Source of the DNA: Chryseobacterium senegalense
GTDB lineage: Bacteria; Bacteroidota; Bacteroidia; Flavobacteriales; Weeksellaceae
Direction of reading: 5' to 3'
NCBI GenBank assembly: GCA_001403755.1
Contig: CYUH01000013.1
Location: forward strand, 248,001 to 312,000
DNA: 64,000 nucleotides
Part shown: positions 9,969 to 19,604 of the stretch, in pieces
Layout of the letters: each line of letters begins with the position of its first letter
Position numbering within the stretch: position 1 is the stretch's first letter
Translations under genes and position numbers: made by a program
Notes under the pieces: model-generated
The model's input: the letters and a program-made list of their open reading frames with translations, nothing else
The model's database searches: none
What the model was told of the DNA's origin: nothing

Positions 9969-10490
9969 TTAACCGTTAAACACTTTATCTAATGAAATAC
10001 CTCTTAATTTTGCAATATCTTCTGGTCTTCTGATATCCAACAACGCTTTGAAAGTAGCTTTCACCACGTTGTGTGGGTTAGAAGAACCTTTAGATTTTGA
10101 CAAGATGTCGTGTACACCTGCAGATTCCAATACCGCTCTTACCGCACCACCGGCGATAAGTCCTGTACCGTGCGAAGCTGGTCTTAAGAAGATATCAGCA
10201 CCTCCGTATCTTGCAGAAGTTTGGTGAGGAATGGTGTGGTTGATTACCGGAACCTTCACTAAGTTTTTCTTTGCATCTTCTACTGCTTTAGCAATAGCGG
10301 AAGCAACTTCCTTAGATTTTCCTAAACCGAAACCTACGGTTCCTGCCTCGTCTCCTACAACTACAATTGCAGAAAAACCAAATGCACGTCCCCCTTTAGT
10401 AACTTTGGTTACTCTATTTACAGCAACGAGACGATCTTTTAATTCTAATCCTCCCGGTTTTACTTTTTCTATATTATCTAGTCCTAACAT
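9969..10490 (-). CDS. rpsE: 30S ribosomal protein S5
   Basis: A 173-residue S5, involved in decoding accuracy and mRNA helicase activity of the 30S. It has the N-terminal dsRNA-binding-like domain ([20 protein letters not shown], about residues 17-36) and the C-terminal domain beginning near [20 protein letters not shown]. The gap after rplR is 18 bp. Confidence 0.97.
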   Translation of the reverse strand: MLGLDNIEKVKPGGLELKDRLVAVNRVTKVTKGGRAFGFSAIVVVGDEAGTVGFGLGKSKEVASAIAKAVEDAKKNLVKVPVINHTIPHQTSARYGGADIFLRPASHGTGLIAGGAVRAVLESAGVHDILSKSKGSSNPHNVVKATFKALLDIRRPEDIAKLRGISLDKVFNG

Positions 10491-10508
10491 GTTTCCGAAA
10501 TTTAATGA

Positions 10509-10856
10509 TTAGAATTTTAGTCCGCCTTCTCTCGCTCCATCAGCAAGAGCTTTCACTCTACCGTGGTATACGAAACCGTTTCTATCGAACACTATATTTT
10601 CAATTCCTGCAGCTTTAGCTTTTTCAGCGATTGCTTTACCTACTTCTGCGGAGATTTCAACTTTATTTCCTTTTACGTTAAGGTTTCTTGAAGAAGCAGA
10701 AACGATCGTTTTTCCTTCCTTATCGTCGATCAATTGCGCGTAAATTTCTTTATTACTTTTGTAAACAGATAATCTTGGCAATTCTGAAGAACCGGAGATT
10801 TTGCCTCTCACTCTTCTTTTAATTCTATTTCTTTTTTCTAATTTGCTTAGTGCCAT
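10509..10856 (-). CDS. rplR: 50S ribosomal protein L18
   Basis: A 115-residue L18 that binds 5S rRNA. Landmarks are the basic N-terminus ([20 protein letters not shown]), [19 protein letters not shown] and the C-terminal [20 protein letters not shown]. It lies 17 bp after rplF. Confidence 0.97.
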   Translation of the reverse strand: MALSKLEKRNRIKRRVRGKISGSSELPRLSVYKSNKEIYAQLIDDKEGKTIVSASSRNLNVKGNKVEISAEVGKAIAEKAKAAGIENIVFDRNGFVYHGRVKALADGAREGGLKF

Positions 10857-10873
10857 TTTCTTAAGTTTTAAAA

Positions 10874-11419
10874 TTAAGCAGATTTACCAGCTTTACGTCT
10901 AACAATTTCTCCTACGAATCTAACTCCTTTTCCTTTGTATGGTTCTGGTTTTCTAAAAGATCTGATCTTTGCAGCAACCATCCCTAGGAGTTGTTTGTCA
11001 TATGAAGACAAAGTAATAATAGGGTTTTTACCTTTTTCAGATAAAGTATCTAAAGTAATTTCTTTCGGAAGGTCCATCACGATACCGTGGGAGAATCCTA
11101 AAGCCATATCCAGTCTGTTACCTTGGTGTGATGCTCTGTATCCTACCCCTACAAGCTCCAATTGTTTAGTGAAGCCTTCAGATGTTCCAACGACCATATT
11201 GTGAATTAACGCTCTGTAAAGACCGTGTAATGCTTTATGTTGTTTTGATTCGGACGGTCTTTCTAAAGTAAGTATTCCGTCTTCTTGTTTTAGAGTGATT
11301 CCTTCACTGATTTGCTGTGTAAGTTCGCCTTTCGGTCCTTTCACAGTTACTAAACCGTCTTTTTCGGTTATGGTAACATTAGCTGGAATTTCTATAATTG
11401 ATTTACCAATTCTTGACAT
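10874..11419 (-). CDS. rplF: 50S ribosomal protein L6
   Basis: A 181-residue L6 near the factor-binding site of the 50S. It has two similar alpha/beta domains and the signature [19 protein letters not shown] at the C-terminus (about residues 158-176). It lies 17 bp after rpsH. Confidence 0.97.
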   Translation of the reverse strand: MSRIGKSIIEIPANVTITEKDGLVTVKGPKGELTQQISEGITLKQEDGILTLERPSESKQHKALHGLYRALIHNMVVGTSEGFTKQLELVGVGYRASHQGNRLDMALGFSHGIVMDLPKEITLDTLSEKGKNPIITLSSYDKQLLGMVAAKIRSFRKPEPYKGKGVRFVGEIVRRKAGKSA

Positions 11420-11436
11420 TTTCCTTTGATTAAAAA

Positions 11437-11835
11437 TTAATAAACATAGCAGATTACCTCTCCACCTACTTTTTCTTGTCTAGCTTTTTTATCTGTCATA
11501 ACTCCTTTAGAAGTTGAGATAATAGCAATACCCAAACCGTTCAATACTCTTGGAAGTTCTTCAGAACCTTTGTATTGTCTTAAACCTGGTCTTGAAGCTC
11601 TTTGAATGCTTTTGATCGCAGGTTTGTTGGTTTGTTTGTCGTACTTCAAAGCGATTTTGATATTTCCTTGAACAGCGCTATCTTCGAACTTGTAGTTCAG
11701 GATATAACCCTGGTCAAATAAAATTTTTGTAATCTCCTTTTTGATTTTCGATGCAGGAATATCCACCACTTTGTGGCCTGCGCTTTGTGCGTTCCTTACT
11801 CTGGTTAGGAAATCTGAAATTGGATCTGTTACCAT
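11437..11835 (-). CDS. rpsH: 30S ribosomal protein S8
   Basis: A 132-residue S8, a central-domain 16S rRNA binder. It starts [20 protein letters not shown] and contains the signature [24 protein letters not shown] stretch near the C-terminus. In E. coli S8 represses the spc operon by binding mRNA. Here a 143-bp spacer with an inverted repeat precedes the gene. Confidence 0.97.
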   Translation of the reverse strand: MVTDPISDFLTRVRNAQSAGHKVVDIPASKIKKEITKILFDQGYILNYKFEDSAVQGNIKIALKYDKQTNKPAIKSIQRASRPGLRQYKGSEELPRVLNGLGIAIISTSKGVMTDKKARQEKVGGEVICYVY

Positions 11836-11885
11836 TTTTCTATTTTAAATTATTGGTTTATGATAGTTAGTTTTTATGGCTTTAA

Positions 11886-11937
11886 GCTGTAAGCATTAGG
11901 CTTTATGCATTTTTGCCTGCGGCTTAATGCCTACAGC
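11886..11937. repeat. Imperfect inverted repeat in rpsN-rpsH spacer
   Basis: Arms at 11886-11901 and 11922-11937, each 16 bp, differ from perfect pairing at two positions. In the minus-strand transcript one of these is a G-U pair. The loop is about 20 nt. It could form a stable mRNA hairpin just upstream of rpsH. Confidence 0.8.
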
Positions 11938-11978
11938 GTACGGCTCATAAACTTTACTATCTCGATTTTTCTAAATTG

Positions 11979-12248
11979 TTACCAACTTGCTTTTTTCACT
12001 CCCGGGATCAAACCTGCGTTTGCCATTTCGCGGAAAGTTACTCTAGAAATACCGAAAGTTCTCATGTACCCTCTTGGTCTTCCTGTTAATTTACATCTGT
12101 TGTGTAATCTTACTGGTGAAGCGTCTTTCGGCAATTTTTGTAATGCTTCGTAATCTCCGGCTTCTTTCAAAGCTTTTCTTTTCTCGGCATATTTTGCTAC
12201 TGTAGCTTCTCTTTTGCGCTCACGCGCTTTCATTGATTCTTTAGCCAT
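11979..12248 (-). CDS. rpsN: 30S ribosomal protein S14 (zinc-free form)
   Basis: An 89-residue S14 with the conserved end [20 protein letters not shown] followed by [22 protein letters not shown]. The two CxxC pairs of zinc-binding S14 are absent: one Cys remains. The length is that of the shorter C-minus type. It follows rplE by 3 bp. Confidence 0.97.
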   Translation of the reverse strand: MAKESMKARERKREATVAKYAEKRKALKEAGDYEALQKLPKDASPVRLHNRCKLTGRPRGYMRTFGISRVTFREMANAGLIPGVKKASW

Positions 12249-12251
12249 CTT

Positions 12252-12803
12252 TTAGTTCTTTTTGAAAGGTAAACCGAAGTGAGTTAATAATGCTTTTGCT
12301 TCTTTGTCAGTTTTCGCGGTAGTAACGAAAGTAATGTCCATCCCTTGGATTTTTTTCACTTTGTCGATTACGATTTCAGGGAAAATGATTTGTTCAGTGA
12401 TTCCCAAGTTGTAATTTCCTCTACCATCGAAACCATCAGCTTTAATACCAGAGAAATCTCTGATTCGTGGTAAAGCTGAAGAAGTAAGACGATCTAAGAA
12501 CTCATACATTTGGTTAGCTCTTAAAGTTACTCTTGCTCCTACTGGCATTCCTTTTCTTAGTTTGAAAGCTGCCTCATCTTTCTTAGAGATTGTACCAACT
12601 GCTTTTTGGCCGGTGATTGCGGTAAGTTCTTCAACTGCATAGTCCACAATTTTTTTATCGGCTGTAGCAGCTCCTAAACCTTGCGAAATAACGATCTTTT
12701 CTAATTTAGGTACCTGCATTACAGATTTGTACCCAAATTCTTCCATCATCGCAGGAACAATTTTCTCTTTATAATTTTGTTTTGGTCTTGCTATATATTG
12801 CAT
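12252..12803 (-). CDS. rplE: 50S ribosomal protein L5
   Basis: A 183-residue L5 of the central protuberance, which binds 5S rRNA and contacts P-site tRNA. Signatures include the [20 protein letters not shown] region near residue 33 and [20 protein letters not shown] near residue 86. The gap to rplX is 11 bp. Confidence 0.97.
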   Translation of the reverse strand: MQYIARPKQNYKEKIVPAMMEEFGYKSVMQVPKLEKIVISQGLGAATADKKIVDYAVEELTAITGQKAVGTISKKDEAAFKLRKGMPVGARVTLRANQMYEFLDRLTSSALPRIRDFSGIKADGFDGRGNYNLGITEQIIFPEIVIDKVKKIQGMDITFVTTAKTDKEAKALLTHFGLPFKKN

Positions 12804-12814
12804 CGTCTTTTTAA

Positions 12815-13141
12815 TTATAAGGTTTCACCGGTTGTTTTGGCAACTCTTACTTTCTTATCACCTTCCACTTTTACTCCAGTTTTGGTAGCTTTACCATTTT
12901 TGTCGATAAGTGCTACGTTTGAAATATGGATAGATGCTTCTTTTTCTACAATTCCGCCTTGTGGGTTTGCTGCTGAAGGTTTAGTATGTTTTTTAACGAT
13001 ATTTAAACCTGCAACGATCACTCTAGCGTCTTTGCCTTCTTTTCTGATCACTTCAATAACTTCACCTTTTTTACCTTTGATTTCTTTTCTTCCGGTAGTG
13101 ATGATTACGTTATCTCCTCTTTTGATTTTTAACTTTGTCAT
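12815..13141 (-). CDS. rplX: 50S ribosomal protein L24
   Basis: A 108-residue L24, an assembly initiator of the 50S. It has a KOW motif near the N-terminus ([20 protein letters not shown], about residues 7-26) and the conserved [20 protein letters not shown]. It lies 18 bp after rplN. Confidence 0.97.
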   Translation of the reverse strand: MTKLKIKRGDNVIITTGRKEIKGKKGEVIEVIRKEGKDARVIVAGLNIVKKHTKPSAANPQGGIVEKEASIHISNVALIDKNGKATKTGVKVEGDKKVRVAKTTGETL

Positions 13142-13159
13142 TTTCTGTAAATTTTAAAA

Positions 13160-13528
13160 TTAAAGTACTTCAGGAGCTAATGAAATGACTTTCATATATT
13201 CTTTATCTCTTAGTTCACGAGCAACCGGTCCGAAAACACGGGTTCCTCTCATTTCTCCTGCAGCATTTAGAAGTACGCAAGCGTTATCGTCGAATTTGAT
13301 GTATGAACCATCTTTTCTTCTTACTGCTTTTTTAGTTCTTACAACTACTGCTTTAGAAACGGTTCCTTTTTTAGCGTTTCCTTGTGGTGTAGAATCTTTG
13401 ATAGTCACTACGATTTTATCACCAACTGAAGCATATCTTCTTCTGGTTCCTCCCAGAACTCTGATCACTAGTACTTCTTTTGCACCTGTGTTATCAGCAA
13501 CTTTTAATCTTGATTCGGTTTGTAACAT
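13160..13528 (-). CDS. rplN: 50S ribosomal protein L14
   Basis: A 122-residue L14, part of the subunit interface. It begins [20 protein letters not shown] and ends [23 protein letters not shown] (in order). Its ATG overlaps the rpsQ stop by one base, so translation is probably coupled. Confidence 0.97.
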   Translation of the reverse strand: MLQTESRLKVADNTGAKEVLVIRVLGGTRRRYASVGDKIVVTIKDSTPQGNAKKGTVSKAVVVRTKKAVRRKDGSYIKFDDNACVLLNAAGEMRGTRVFGPVARELRDKEYMKVISLAPEVL

Positions 13529-13782
13529 TACTTAGCTTTTTCAATGATTCGTACTAATCTCCATCTTTTACTTTTACTTAAAGGTCTTGTTTCAGTAATT
13601 AATACTGTATCGCCTTCAGTACACTCGTTGTTTTCGTCGTGAGCGGTATATTTTTTCGTTTTTAGAACGAATTTACCGTACATCGGGTGCTTTACTCTGG
13701 TAGTTTCACTTACAACAATGGTTTTTTCCATTTTATTGCTGGAAACAATTCCGATTCTTTCTTTTCTTAAATTTCTATCCAT
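13528..13782 (-). CDS. rpsQ: 30S ribosomal protein S17
   Basis: An 84-residue S17, an OB-fold 16S rRNA binder. Landmarks are the [20 protein letters not shown] stretch and [19 protein letters not shown] near the C-terminus. The stop shares a base with the rplN start. Confidence 0.97.
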   Translation of the reverse strand: MDRNLRKERIGIVSSNKMEKTIVVSETTRVKHPMYGKFVLKTKKYTAHDENNECTEGDTVLITETRPLSKSKRWRLVRIIEKAK

Positions 13783-13797
13783 GATAAAATGAAATTC

Positions 13798-13986
13798 TTA
13801 TTGTTGTTTTAGTGTTAATTCAGTTTCTAGACGAGCGATAGTTTTTCTCAAGTCTTTGATTTGAATTGGATTTTCAATCGGGCTGATTGCGTGTGCCAAT
13901 TTCAATTTGTTGAAATCTGCTTTAGCTTCAGCTAATTTGTTCTGGATATCTCCTGCGCTTAGATTTTTGATGTCAGCTTTTTTCAT
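13798..13986 (-). CDS. rpmC: 50S ribosomal protein L29
   Basis: A 62-residue two-helix L29 located at the polypeptide exit tunnel. It begins MKKADIKNLSAGDIQNKLAE and contains PIQIKDLRKTIARLETEL. The gap to rplP is 12 bp. Confidence 0.96.
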   Translation of the reverse strand: MKKADIKNLSAGDIQNKLAEAKADFNKLKLAHAISPIENPIQIKDLRKTIARLETELTLKQQ

Positions 13987-13998
13987 AATAATTGAAGA

Positions 13999-14424
13999 TT
14001 ATTGAGGTTGAACAAAATCGTTAGCGACTACAAATTTGGTAACTACCGGTAATTTTTGTGCGGCAAGTCTGAGTGCTTCTTTCGCTACATCGTAAGGAAC
14101 ACCACCTACTTCGAACATAATTTTTCCTGGTTTTACTACAGACACCCAATATTCCACGGCACCTTTACCTTTACCCATACGTACTTCGGCTGGCTTCTTG
14201 GTGATAGGTTTATCTGGGAAGATTTTGATCCATAGTTGACCTTCTCTTTTCATATATCTTGTAGCAGCGATACGCGCTGCTTCAATTTGTCTTGCAGTGA
14301 TCCAAGCTCCTTCTGTTGCTTTGATACCGAAAGTTCCGTAAGCAAGTTGATTCCCTCTTTGGGCAATCCCCTTCATTTTCATCTTGTGAACTTTACGGAA
14401 TTTGGTTCTTTTTGGTTGTAACAT
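13999..14424 (-). CDS. rplP: 50S ribosomal protein L16
   Basis: A 141-residue L16 that helps position aminoacyl-tRNA in the A site. It begins [20 protein letters not shown] and has the signature [20 protein letters not shown] around residues 77-96. An 81-bp spacer with heptamer repeats separates it from rpsC. Confidence 0.97.
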   Translation of the reverse strand: MLQPKRTKFRKVHKMKMKGIAQRGNQLAYGTFGIKATEGAWITARQIEAARIAATRYMKREGQLWIKIFPDKPITKKPAEVRMGKGKGAVEYWVSVVKPGKIMFEVGGVPYDVAKEALRLAAQKLPVVTKFVVANDFVQPQ

Positions 14425-14435
14425 AATTTCTTAAA

Positions 14436-14456
14436 TTTTAGATTTTAGATTTTAGC
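14436..14456. repeat. Heptamer repeat (TTTTAGA, three units) in rplP-rpsC spacer
   Basis: Three 7-bp units, the last with one change (TTTTAGC), lie directly before rplP on the plus-strand view. Confidence 0.85.
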
Positions 14457-14505
14457 TTTTAAAAAAGTAACGGTCATTTAAAACTGTCCTCTAAAATTTT
14501 ATTAA

Positions 14506-15240
14506 TTATTTTCTTTCTCTTGGTCTTCTGTCTCCTCTATCGCCTCTATCGTTTCTCTCACCTCTTCCTCCAGATGCTTTCTTTTGTTGGCCTACTAATG
14601 GAGATAAGTCTCTTTTTCCGTAAACTTCTCCTTTCATGATCCAAACTTTCACACCTAGTTTTCCGTACTGAGTCAATGCTTCACCGATATGATAATCGAT
14701 ATCTGCACGGAAAGTTGACAATGGGATTCTTCCTTCTTTGAAAGATTCGCTTCTTGCCATCTCAGCTCCGTTCAATCTACCAGAAATCTGAACTTTGATT
14801 CCTTCAGCTCCCATTCTCATGGTGCTTTGAATTGCCATTTTCACGGCTCTTCTATAAGAAATACGGTTTTCGATTTGTTTTGCGATGCTGTCAGCAACCA
14901 ATACAGCGTCCAGTTCAGGTCTTTTGATTTCGAAGATATTGATTTGGATATCCTTATCGGTGATCTTTTTCAATTCTTCTTTTAATTTATCAACTTCCTG
15001 TCCTCCTTTACCGATGATTAATCCCGGTCTAGCGGTAGTGATGGTTACTGTTACTAATTTCAGGGTTCTTTCAATATAAATTTTTGAAATACCACCTTTA
15101 GATAATCTAGCTTCAAGGTATCTTCTGATTTTGTAGTCTTCAGCGATTCTGTCGCCATAGTTTTTACCACCAAACCAGTTCGAATCCCATCCTCTGATGA
15201 TACCTAATCTGTTACCAATTGGATTTGTCTTCTGTCCCAT
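14506..15240 (-). CDS. rpsC: 30S ribosomal protein S3
   Basis: A 244-residue S3 at the mRNA entry tunnel. The KH domain lies near residues 62-100 ([19 protein letters not shown]) and the C-terminal domain includes [20 protein letters not shown]. The last 25 or so residues are an Arg/Gly/Asp repeat tail ([19 protein letters not shown]) not present in E. coli S3. Such tails occur in Bacteroidetes. Confidence 0.97.
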   Translation of the reverse strand: MGQKTNPIGNRLGIIRGWDSNWFGGKNYGDRIAEDYKIRRYLEARLSKGGISKIYIERTLKLVTVTITTARPGLIIGKGGQEVDKLKEELKKITDKDIQINIFEIKRPELDAVLVADSIAKQIENRISYRRAVKMAIQSTMRMGAEGIKVQISGRLNGAEMARSESFKEGRIPLSTFRADIDYHIGEALTQYGKLGVKVWIMKGEVYGKRDLSPLVGQQKKASGGRGERNDRGDRGDRRPRERK

Positions 15241-15247
15241 ACCTTGA

Positions 15248-15649
15248 TTATTTATTGTCTTTAGTACCTAAAATTAGTGTAATGTGGTTCGATCTTTTTC
15301 TGATTCTGTGTCCTCTACCTTGTGGTGCAGGTCTTAGTCTCTTCAATTGTCTAGCACTATCAACCATAATTTCTTTTACGATTAAGTTTGCTTCTTCGAT
15401 ATCCGCTCCTTCATTTTTAGCTTGCCAGTTTGCCATTGCAGAAAGAAGAACTTTCTCCAATTTGTTGGAAGCCTCTTTTTTAGAAAACTTAAGGATAGCT
15501 AAAGCTTTATCTACTTCTACTCCTCTGATGATATCAGCAACTAATCTCATCTTTCTTGGAGAAGATGGGCAATCATTATGTAACGCTTTTGCTACATCTT
15601 GGTTTGCTATTTTACGTGCTAATGCACTTTCTCTTTTTCTTGATCCCAT
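15248..15649 (-). CDS. rplV: 50S ribosomal protein L22
   Basis: A 133-residue L22, whose hairpin lines the exit tunnel. The core contains [20 protein letters not shown] and the C-terminal hairpin [20 protein letters not shown]. It is 2 bp from rpsS and 7 bp from rpsC. Confidence 0.97.
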   Translation of the reverse strand: MGSRKRESALARKIANQDVAKALHNDCPSSPRKMRLVADIIRGVEVDKALAILKFSKKEASNKLEKVLLSAMANWQAKNEGADIEEANLIVKEIMVDSARQLKRLRPAPQGRGHRIRKRSNHITLILGTKDNK

Positions 15650-15651
15650 GA

Positions 15652-15930
15652 TTATCTACCTCCTTTATTTTTGTTACCACCGTGACCTCTGAAAGATCTT
15701 GTCGGAGAAAATTCGCCTAACTTGTGACCTACCATGTTTTCGGTTACATATACTGGGATAAAAGATTTCCCGTTGTGTACTGCGATGGTTTGTCCTACGA
15801 AGTCCGGAGAGATCATTGACGCTCGAGACCAAGTTTTAATTACTGTCTTTTTATTAGACTCTATATTTGCCTGAACCTTCTTATCTAAAGTATGATGAAT
15901 GAAAGGTCCTTTCTTAAGTGATCTTGCCAT
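15652..15930 (-). CDS. rpsS: 30S ribosomal protein S19
   Basis: A 92-residue S19 of the 30S head. It begins [19 protein letters not shown] and has the signature [22 protein letters not shown] near the end (residues about 61-82). It lies 2 bp after rplB. Confidence 0.97.
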   Translation of the reverse strand: MARSLKKGPFIHHTLDKKVQANIESNKKTVIKTWSRASMISPDFVGQTIAVHNGKSFIPVYVTENMVGHKLGEFSPTRSFRGHGGNKNKGGR

Positions 15931-15932
15931 AA

Positions 15933-16754
15933 TTATTTTCTTTTAGATACGATAAATCGGTTAGATGCTTTGTTTTTCTTTCTAGTTTTGTAACCTTTAG
16001 CCGGCATACCGTTTCTAGATCTTGGGTGACCTCCTGATGAACGTCCTTCACCACCTCCCATTGGGTGATCAACTGGGTTCATTACCACTGGTCTAGTTCT
16101 AGGTCTTCTTCCTAACCATCTGCTTCTACCAGCTTTACCAGATACGGTAAGTTGGTGGTCGCCGTTAGAAACAGATCCGATCATTGCCATACATTCAGTA
16201 AGAATCATTCTAGATTCACCTGAAGGTAATTTTACGATTGCATATTTACCGTCTCTTGAAGTTAATTGCGCTGAAGATCCTGCACTTCTTGCCATTACCG
16301 CACCTTGACCAGGTTTTAGTTCGATACAAGATACTACAGTTCCTAAAGGAATATTCTTCAACTTCATTGCATTACCTACGTTAGGTTCTGCAGCCTCCGC
16401 AGCGATTACTTTCTGGTCTACTTTGATACCGTTCGGAGCGATGATGTATCTCTTCTCTCCATCTGTGTATTCTACTAAAGCGATGAAAGCCGTTCTGTTC
16501 GGATCGTACTCTACAGTTTTTACCGTTCCTTCAACATCAAACTTGTTTCTTTTGAAGTCGATAATTCTGTACTTTTGTTTGTGTCCACCTCCGGTGTAAC
16601 GCATGGTCATTTTACCAGTATTGTTACGACCACCTGACTTTTTAATACCAACGGTTAGAGACTTCTCTGGTTTGTTGGTAGTAATTTCCTCAAAGTTGTT
16701 TACAACTCTGAATCTCTGTCCCGGGGTGATAGGTTTTAATTTTCTAACAGACAT
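15933..16754 (-). CDS. rplB: 50S ribosomal protein L2
   Basis: A 273-residue L2, essential for subunit association and peptidyl transfer. It starts [19 protein letters not shown] and includes the signature [20 protein letters not shown] around residue 229, with the peptidyl-transferase-associated His in this region. It is 19 bp after rplW. Confidence 0.98.
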   Translation of the reverse strand: MSVRKLKPITPGQRFRVVNNFEEITTNKPEKSLTVGIKKSGGRNNTGKMTMRYTGGGHKQKYRIIDFKRNKFDVEGTVKTVEYDPNRTAFIALVEYTDGEKRYIIAPNGIKVDQKVIAAEAAEPNVGNAMKLKNIPLGTVVSCIELKPGQGAVMARSAGSSAQLTSRDGKYAIVKLPSGESRMILTECMAMIGSVSNGDHQLTVSGKAGRSRWLGRRPRTRPVVMNPVDHPMGGGEGRSSGGHPRSRNGMPAKGYKTRKKNKASNRFIVSKRK

Positions 16755-16773
16755 TACTATTGTTTATAATTAA

Positions 16774-17064
16774 TTAATTCGTTGCAAAAATATCAATTAC
16801 TTCACCTTCTACAAGGGAAACAACTGCTTTCTTCATTTTGTTGGTTTTCCCAACCTGTAATCCTTTTTTGGTGTATTTCGATGAAACTTTAGGAGCGTAA
16901 ATCATTGTTCTTACGTCTGCTACTTTTACACCATAAGCATCTTCTACTGCTTTTTTGATCTGGATTTTATTCGCTTTTGTATTCACAAAAAAAGAATATG
17001 CTCCTCTCAAATCGGTAAGATAGTTTGCTTTTTCTGAAATGATTGGTTTAATAATAATAGACAT
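16774..17064 (-). CDS. rplW: 50S ribosomal protein L23
   Basis: A 96-residue L23 at the exit-tunnel rim, the docking site for trigger factor and SRP. It begins MSIIIKPIISEKANYLTDLR, with KANKIQIKKAVEDAYGVKVA as the core. It is 3 bp after rplD. Confidence 0.97.
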   Translation of the reverse strand: MSIIIKPIISEKANYLTDLRGAYSFFVNTKANKIQIKKAVEDAYGVKVADVRTMIYAPKVSSKYTKKGLQVGKTNKMKKAVVSLVEGEVIDIFATN

Positions 17065-17067
17065 GAT

Positions 17068-17697
17068 TTATTTTCTTAAGTTTTCCTGAAATTTTTCGAT
17101 AGCACCTTCTAAAAATACAATCTCGCCAGCGTTTACTAAATCATAAGAACTGATCTCGTTATAAGTCAATACTTTAGTTTTAGGTAAGTTTCTTGATGAC
17201 AGATATACATTTTTGTTAGCTTCCGGTAAAATGTAAAGAGATTTTTTACCTTCAAATCCTAATGCATTGTTCAGTGTGATAAATTCTTTAGTTTTTGGAG
17301 CTTCAAAGTTGAAAGCTTCTAAAACTTTAATAGAATTGTCTCTCATTTTCTGAGAAAGCACAGATTTTTTCGCTAATCTTTTCAAAGCTTTGTTCAATTT
17401 GAATCTGTAGTCTCTTGGTTTTGGACCGAAAACTCTACCTCCACCTCTGAATGTAGGAGATTTGATATCCCCGTATCTTGCAGATCCAGATCCTTTTTGC
17501 TTTTTAAGCTTTTTAGTAGAAGCTGTAATTTCGCTTCTTTCTTTCGATTTATGAGTCCCTTGTCTTTGTGCAGCAAGGTATTGTTTCACTTCTAAGTAAA
17601 CCGCGTGCTGATTTGGCTCAATTCCGAAGATTGCCTCGTCTAACTGAACTGTTCTTCCGGTTTCTTTTCCTGATGTATTGAATACTACTAGTTCCAT
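17068..17697 (-). CDS. rplD: 50S ribosomal protein L4
   Basis: A 209-residue L4. The extended loop that reaches the exit tunnel lies around residues 46-95 ([20 protein letters not shown], then [20 protein letters not shown]). In E. coli L4 is the autogenous repressor of the S10 operon. Its start overlaps the rplC stop by 10 bp, implying coupled translation. Confidence 0.97.
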   Translation of the reverse strand: MELVVFNTSGKETGRTVQLDEAIFGIEPNQHAVYLEVKQYLAAQRQGTHKSKERSEITASTKKLKKQKGSGSARYGDIKSPTFRGGGRVFGPKPRDYRFKLNKALKRLAKKSVLSQKMRDNSIKVLEAFNFEAPKTKEFITLNNALGFEGKKSLYILPEANKNVYLSSRNLPKTKVLTYNEISSYDLVNAGEIVFLEGAIEKFQENLRK

Positions 17698-18314
17698 TTT
17701 CTGATAATTACATAAGAATTTTTTGCTCCCGGAACAGCACCTTTTACTACTAAAAGATTTTGTTCTTCATCTACTCTTAACACTTGAAGGTTTTGTACAG
17801 TAACTTGCTTACCTCCCATTCTACCTGCCATACGCATTCCTTTGAATACTCTAGACGGGTCGGATCCTGCACCGATAGAACCAGGAGCTCTTAATCTGTT
17901 GTGCTGTCCGTGAGTCGCTTGCATTACCCCACCGAAGTTGTGTCTTTTAACAACCCCTTGGAAACCTTTACCTTTTGAAGTTCCTGTTACGTCAACAAAT
18001 TCGCCTTCTGCGAACAAATCAACTTTCACTTCATCTCCAACGCTTAATTTGTCTACGAATTCATGATAGAATTCTACCAATTTAGCTTTTGGAGCAGAAC
18101 CAGCCTTCTTGAAATGGCCGGCTAACGCTTTACCAACGTTCTTTTCACTCTTGTCATCGAAACCAAGCTGAGCAGCTTTGTACCCATCTTTTTCTATGGT
18201 TCTGACCTGTAAAACCGAGCAAGGACCAGCTTGGATAACTGTACATGGCATGTTTTTGCCATTTTCGTCAAACAAGGAAGTCATCCCGATTTTTTTACCA
18301 ATAATACCTGACAT
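17688..18314 (-). CDS. rplC: 50S ribosomal protein L3
   Basis: A 208-residue L3, a primary 23S rRNA binder. It starts [20 protein letters not shown] and has the signature [20 protein letters not shown] near residue 123. Here it is the first gene of its transcription unit: rpsJ, its usual upstream neighbour, lies about 3.7 kb away beyond an iron-uptake pair. A strong promoter and a roughly 90-nt leader with a short ORF precede it. Confidence 0.98.
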   Translation of the reverse strand: MSGIIGKKIGMTSLFDENGKNMPCTVIQAGPCSVLQVRTIEKDGYKAAQLGFDDKSEKNVGKALAGHFKKAGSAPKAKLVEFYHEFVDKLSVGDEVKVDLFAEGEFVDVTGTSKGKGFQGVVKRHNFGGVMQATHGQHNRLRAPGSIGAGSDPSRVFKGMRMAGRMGGKQVTVQNLQVLRVDEEQNLLVVKGAVPGAKNSYVIIRKWN

Positions 18315-18330
18315 TGTTTATATATATTAT

Positions 18331-18387
18331 TTAAAATTCACGTTTATCAATCGAGGTTTTAGTGATTTCTACTTCTGAAATAGGCAT
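18331..18387 (-). CDS. Candidate 18-residue leader ORF before rplC
   Basis: An ATG at 18387-18385 opens a short frame, MPISEVEITKTSIDKREF, ending in TAA at 18331, 16 bp before the rplC ATG. A purine-rich AGGGAAGAAG lies just upstream of the ATG and would act as a Shine-Dalgarno-like site. It falls entirely inside the leader made by the rplC promoter. I recognise no homolog. It could be a regulatory leader peptide or a chance ORF. Confidence 0.35.
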   Translation of the reverse strand: MPISEVEITKTSIDKREF

Positions 18388-18410
18388 ACTTCTTCCCTAA
18401 ATTGAGAGTG

Positions 18411-18440
18411 CAAATGTATGAAGTTTTTTTGAATTGACAA
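18411..18440 (-). promoter_or_regulatory. Promoter of the rplC-rplQ operon
   Basis: Minus-strand TTG (18440-18438), exactly 19 nt, then TACATTTG (18418-18411) is a near-ideal Bacteroidetes -33/-7 promoter. Transcription should start about 90 nt upstream of the rplC ATG. Confidence 0.8.
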
Positions 18441-18609
18441 TGAGTGAGTTAAAAAAATATTAATAAAAATTCAAAAATATCTACAATTCCTCCAACTGTT
18501 GATGAATACATCATTGGAAATAAAAAAGATAAATCATTTGGAAAGAAAAACATTGTGAAATCAACATTTTAGGAACATCGCTCTACATCTCATAAAATAA
18601 TCAATCCCA

Positions 18610-19092
18610 TTAATCTTCAGATGCGCCGTTCAAATCTCTGCCTCTTTTTTTGAATTCATGATTATTTTTGGCAGCATCGATAGAATGAGAACGATGCAAA
18701 TCATTATCACTTTCCGCCAAGTCGGATAATTCCTCGTAAAATTTATGCAAGTTATCTAGCTCCTTTTCCGTCAAATCTTCGATATCCACAATCCTATTGC
18801 TGGCCTTTCCACTGGCAGCAATCAATTCATTTAATTTAATTTGAATTGCTTTAGAATCTTTGTTTTGCGCCTTTTGAATTAAAAAAACCATCAGAAAAGT
18901 AACAATTGTAGTTCCAGTATTGATAATCATTTGCCAGGTTTCTGAATATTGAAAGAACGGACCTGTAGCTGCCCATACCATAACTAATACCATCGCCCCA
19001 ATAAATGCTCCGGGACTTCCTGTAAAGTTTGTTGCCCAGTTAGCAAACTTGTCGAAAAAACTAACCTTTTTGTCGTTGTGTATTGTTTTCAT
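18610..19092 (-). CDS. Low-affinity iron permease family protein
   Basis: A 160-residue membrane protein of the low-affinity iron permease (Fet4-like) family. It has a basic N-terminus, then FFDKFANWATNFTGSPGAFI leading into a helix at about 30-46 and a second at about 58-76 (INTGTTIVTFLMVFLIQKAQ). The motif LIQKAQNKDSKAIQIKLNEL is characteristic of the bacterial members. The C-terminal 60 residues are acidic and polar. It is encoded after a TonB-dependent receptor on the same strand, which suggests a shared metal-uptake role, although a terminator separates them. The substrate is inferred from the family name only. Confidence 0.85.
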   Translation of the reverse strand: MKTIHNDKKVSFFDKFANWATNFTGSPGAFIGAMVLVMVWAATGPFFQYSETWQMIINTGTTIVTFLMVFLIQKAQNKDSKAIQIKLNELIAASGKASNRIVDIEDLTEKELDNLHKFYEELSDLAESDNDLHRSHSIDAAKNNHEFKKRGRDLNGASED

Positions 19093-19604
19093 CTTCTATT
19101 TATTTAAATTTAAAAAACATTAATTCAGTGTAAAGTTAACCACATTTTCGTGAAGCCGGATATTTAAATTCTATGACAAATTTTCTTGTTGCTTTTGAAA
19201 GTATTGAGGGAAACTTTAAAATTTTTCTTTTAGATCAACAATTCAATTGACCATATTACAAAATCGACTTTCTATCGGTTTCCAATTTCTTTAGTTCCCA
19301 CCTTTTCACATTGAGCAAATTATTATAACCGACGTAATCCTTGTAAAATTATGCCACATTAAATTTTCAGAAAAAAGGCATTGTATCTTTTCTTTAATGT
19401 TAAAAATAAAGTAACGGTTTCTTAGAGTAGAACAAGATCTGATCGTAATAAGAATTATGGTTAAAAAGGGGTTTCCACCTGCACATTAATTATAGATAAG
19501 GATGTATTAAAACTGGCATTAGAAAAAAAAATCCCTCTTTTTTCGAAAGAGGGATATAATTGATATTATTCTAAGCGGACACTTTAAGACTTCTAAAGTT
19601 CACG
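19093..19604. other. 512-bp intergenic region with possible gene remnant
   Basis: Between the permease and the TonB receptor lies A/T-rich sequence holding the receptor terminator (19523-19556) and a short coding-like stretch on the minus strand at 19256-19348, described in findings. No intact gene is evident. Confidence 0.6.
19523..19556 (-). terminator. Terminator after TonB-dependent receptor gene
   Basis: ATCCCTCTTT, a short TTTC loop and GAAAGAGGGAT form a stem of at least 10 bp. On the minus strand it is followed by nine T residues. Its sequence closely resembles the rpsJ terminator. Confidence 0.9.
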
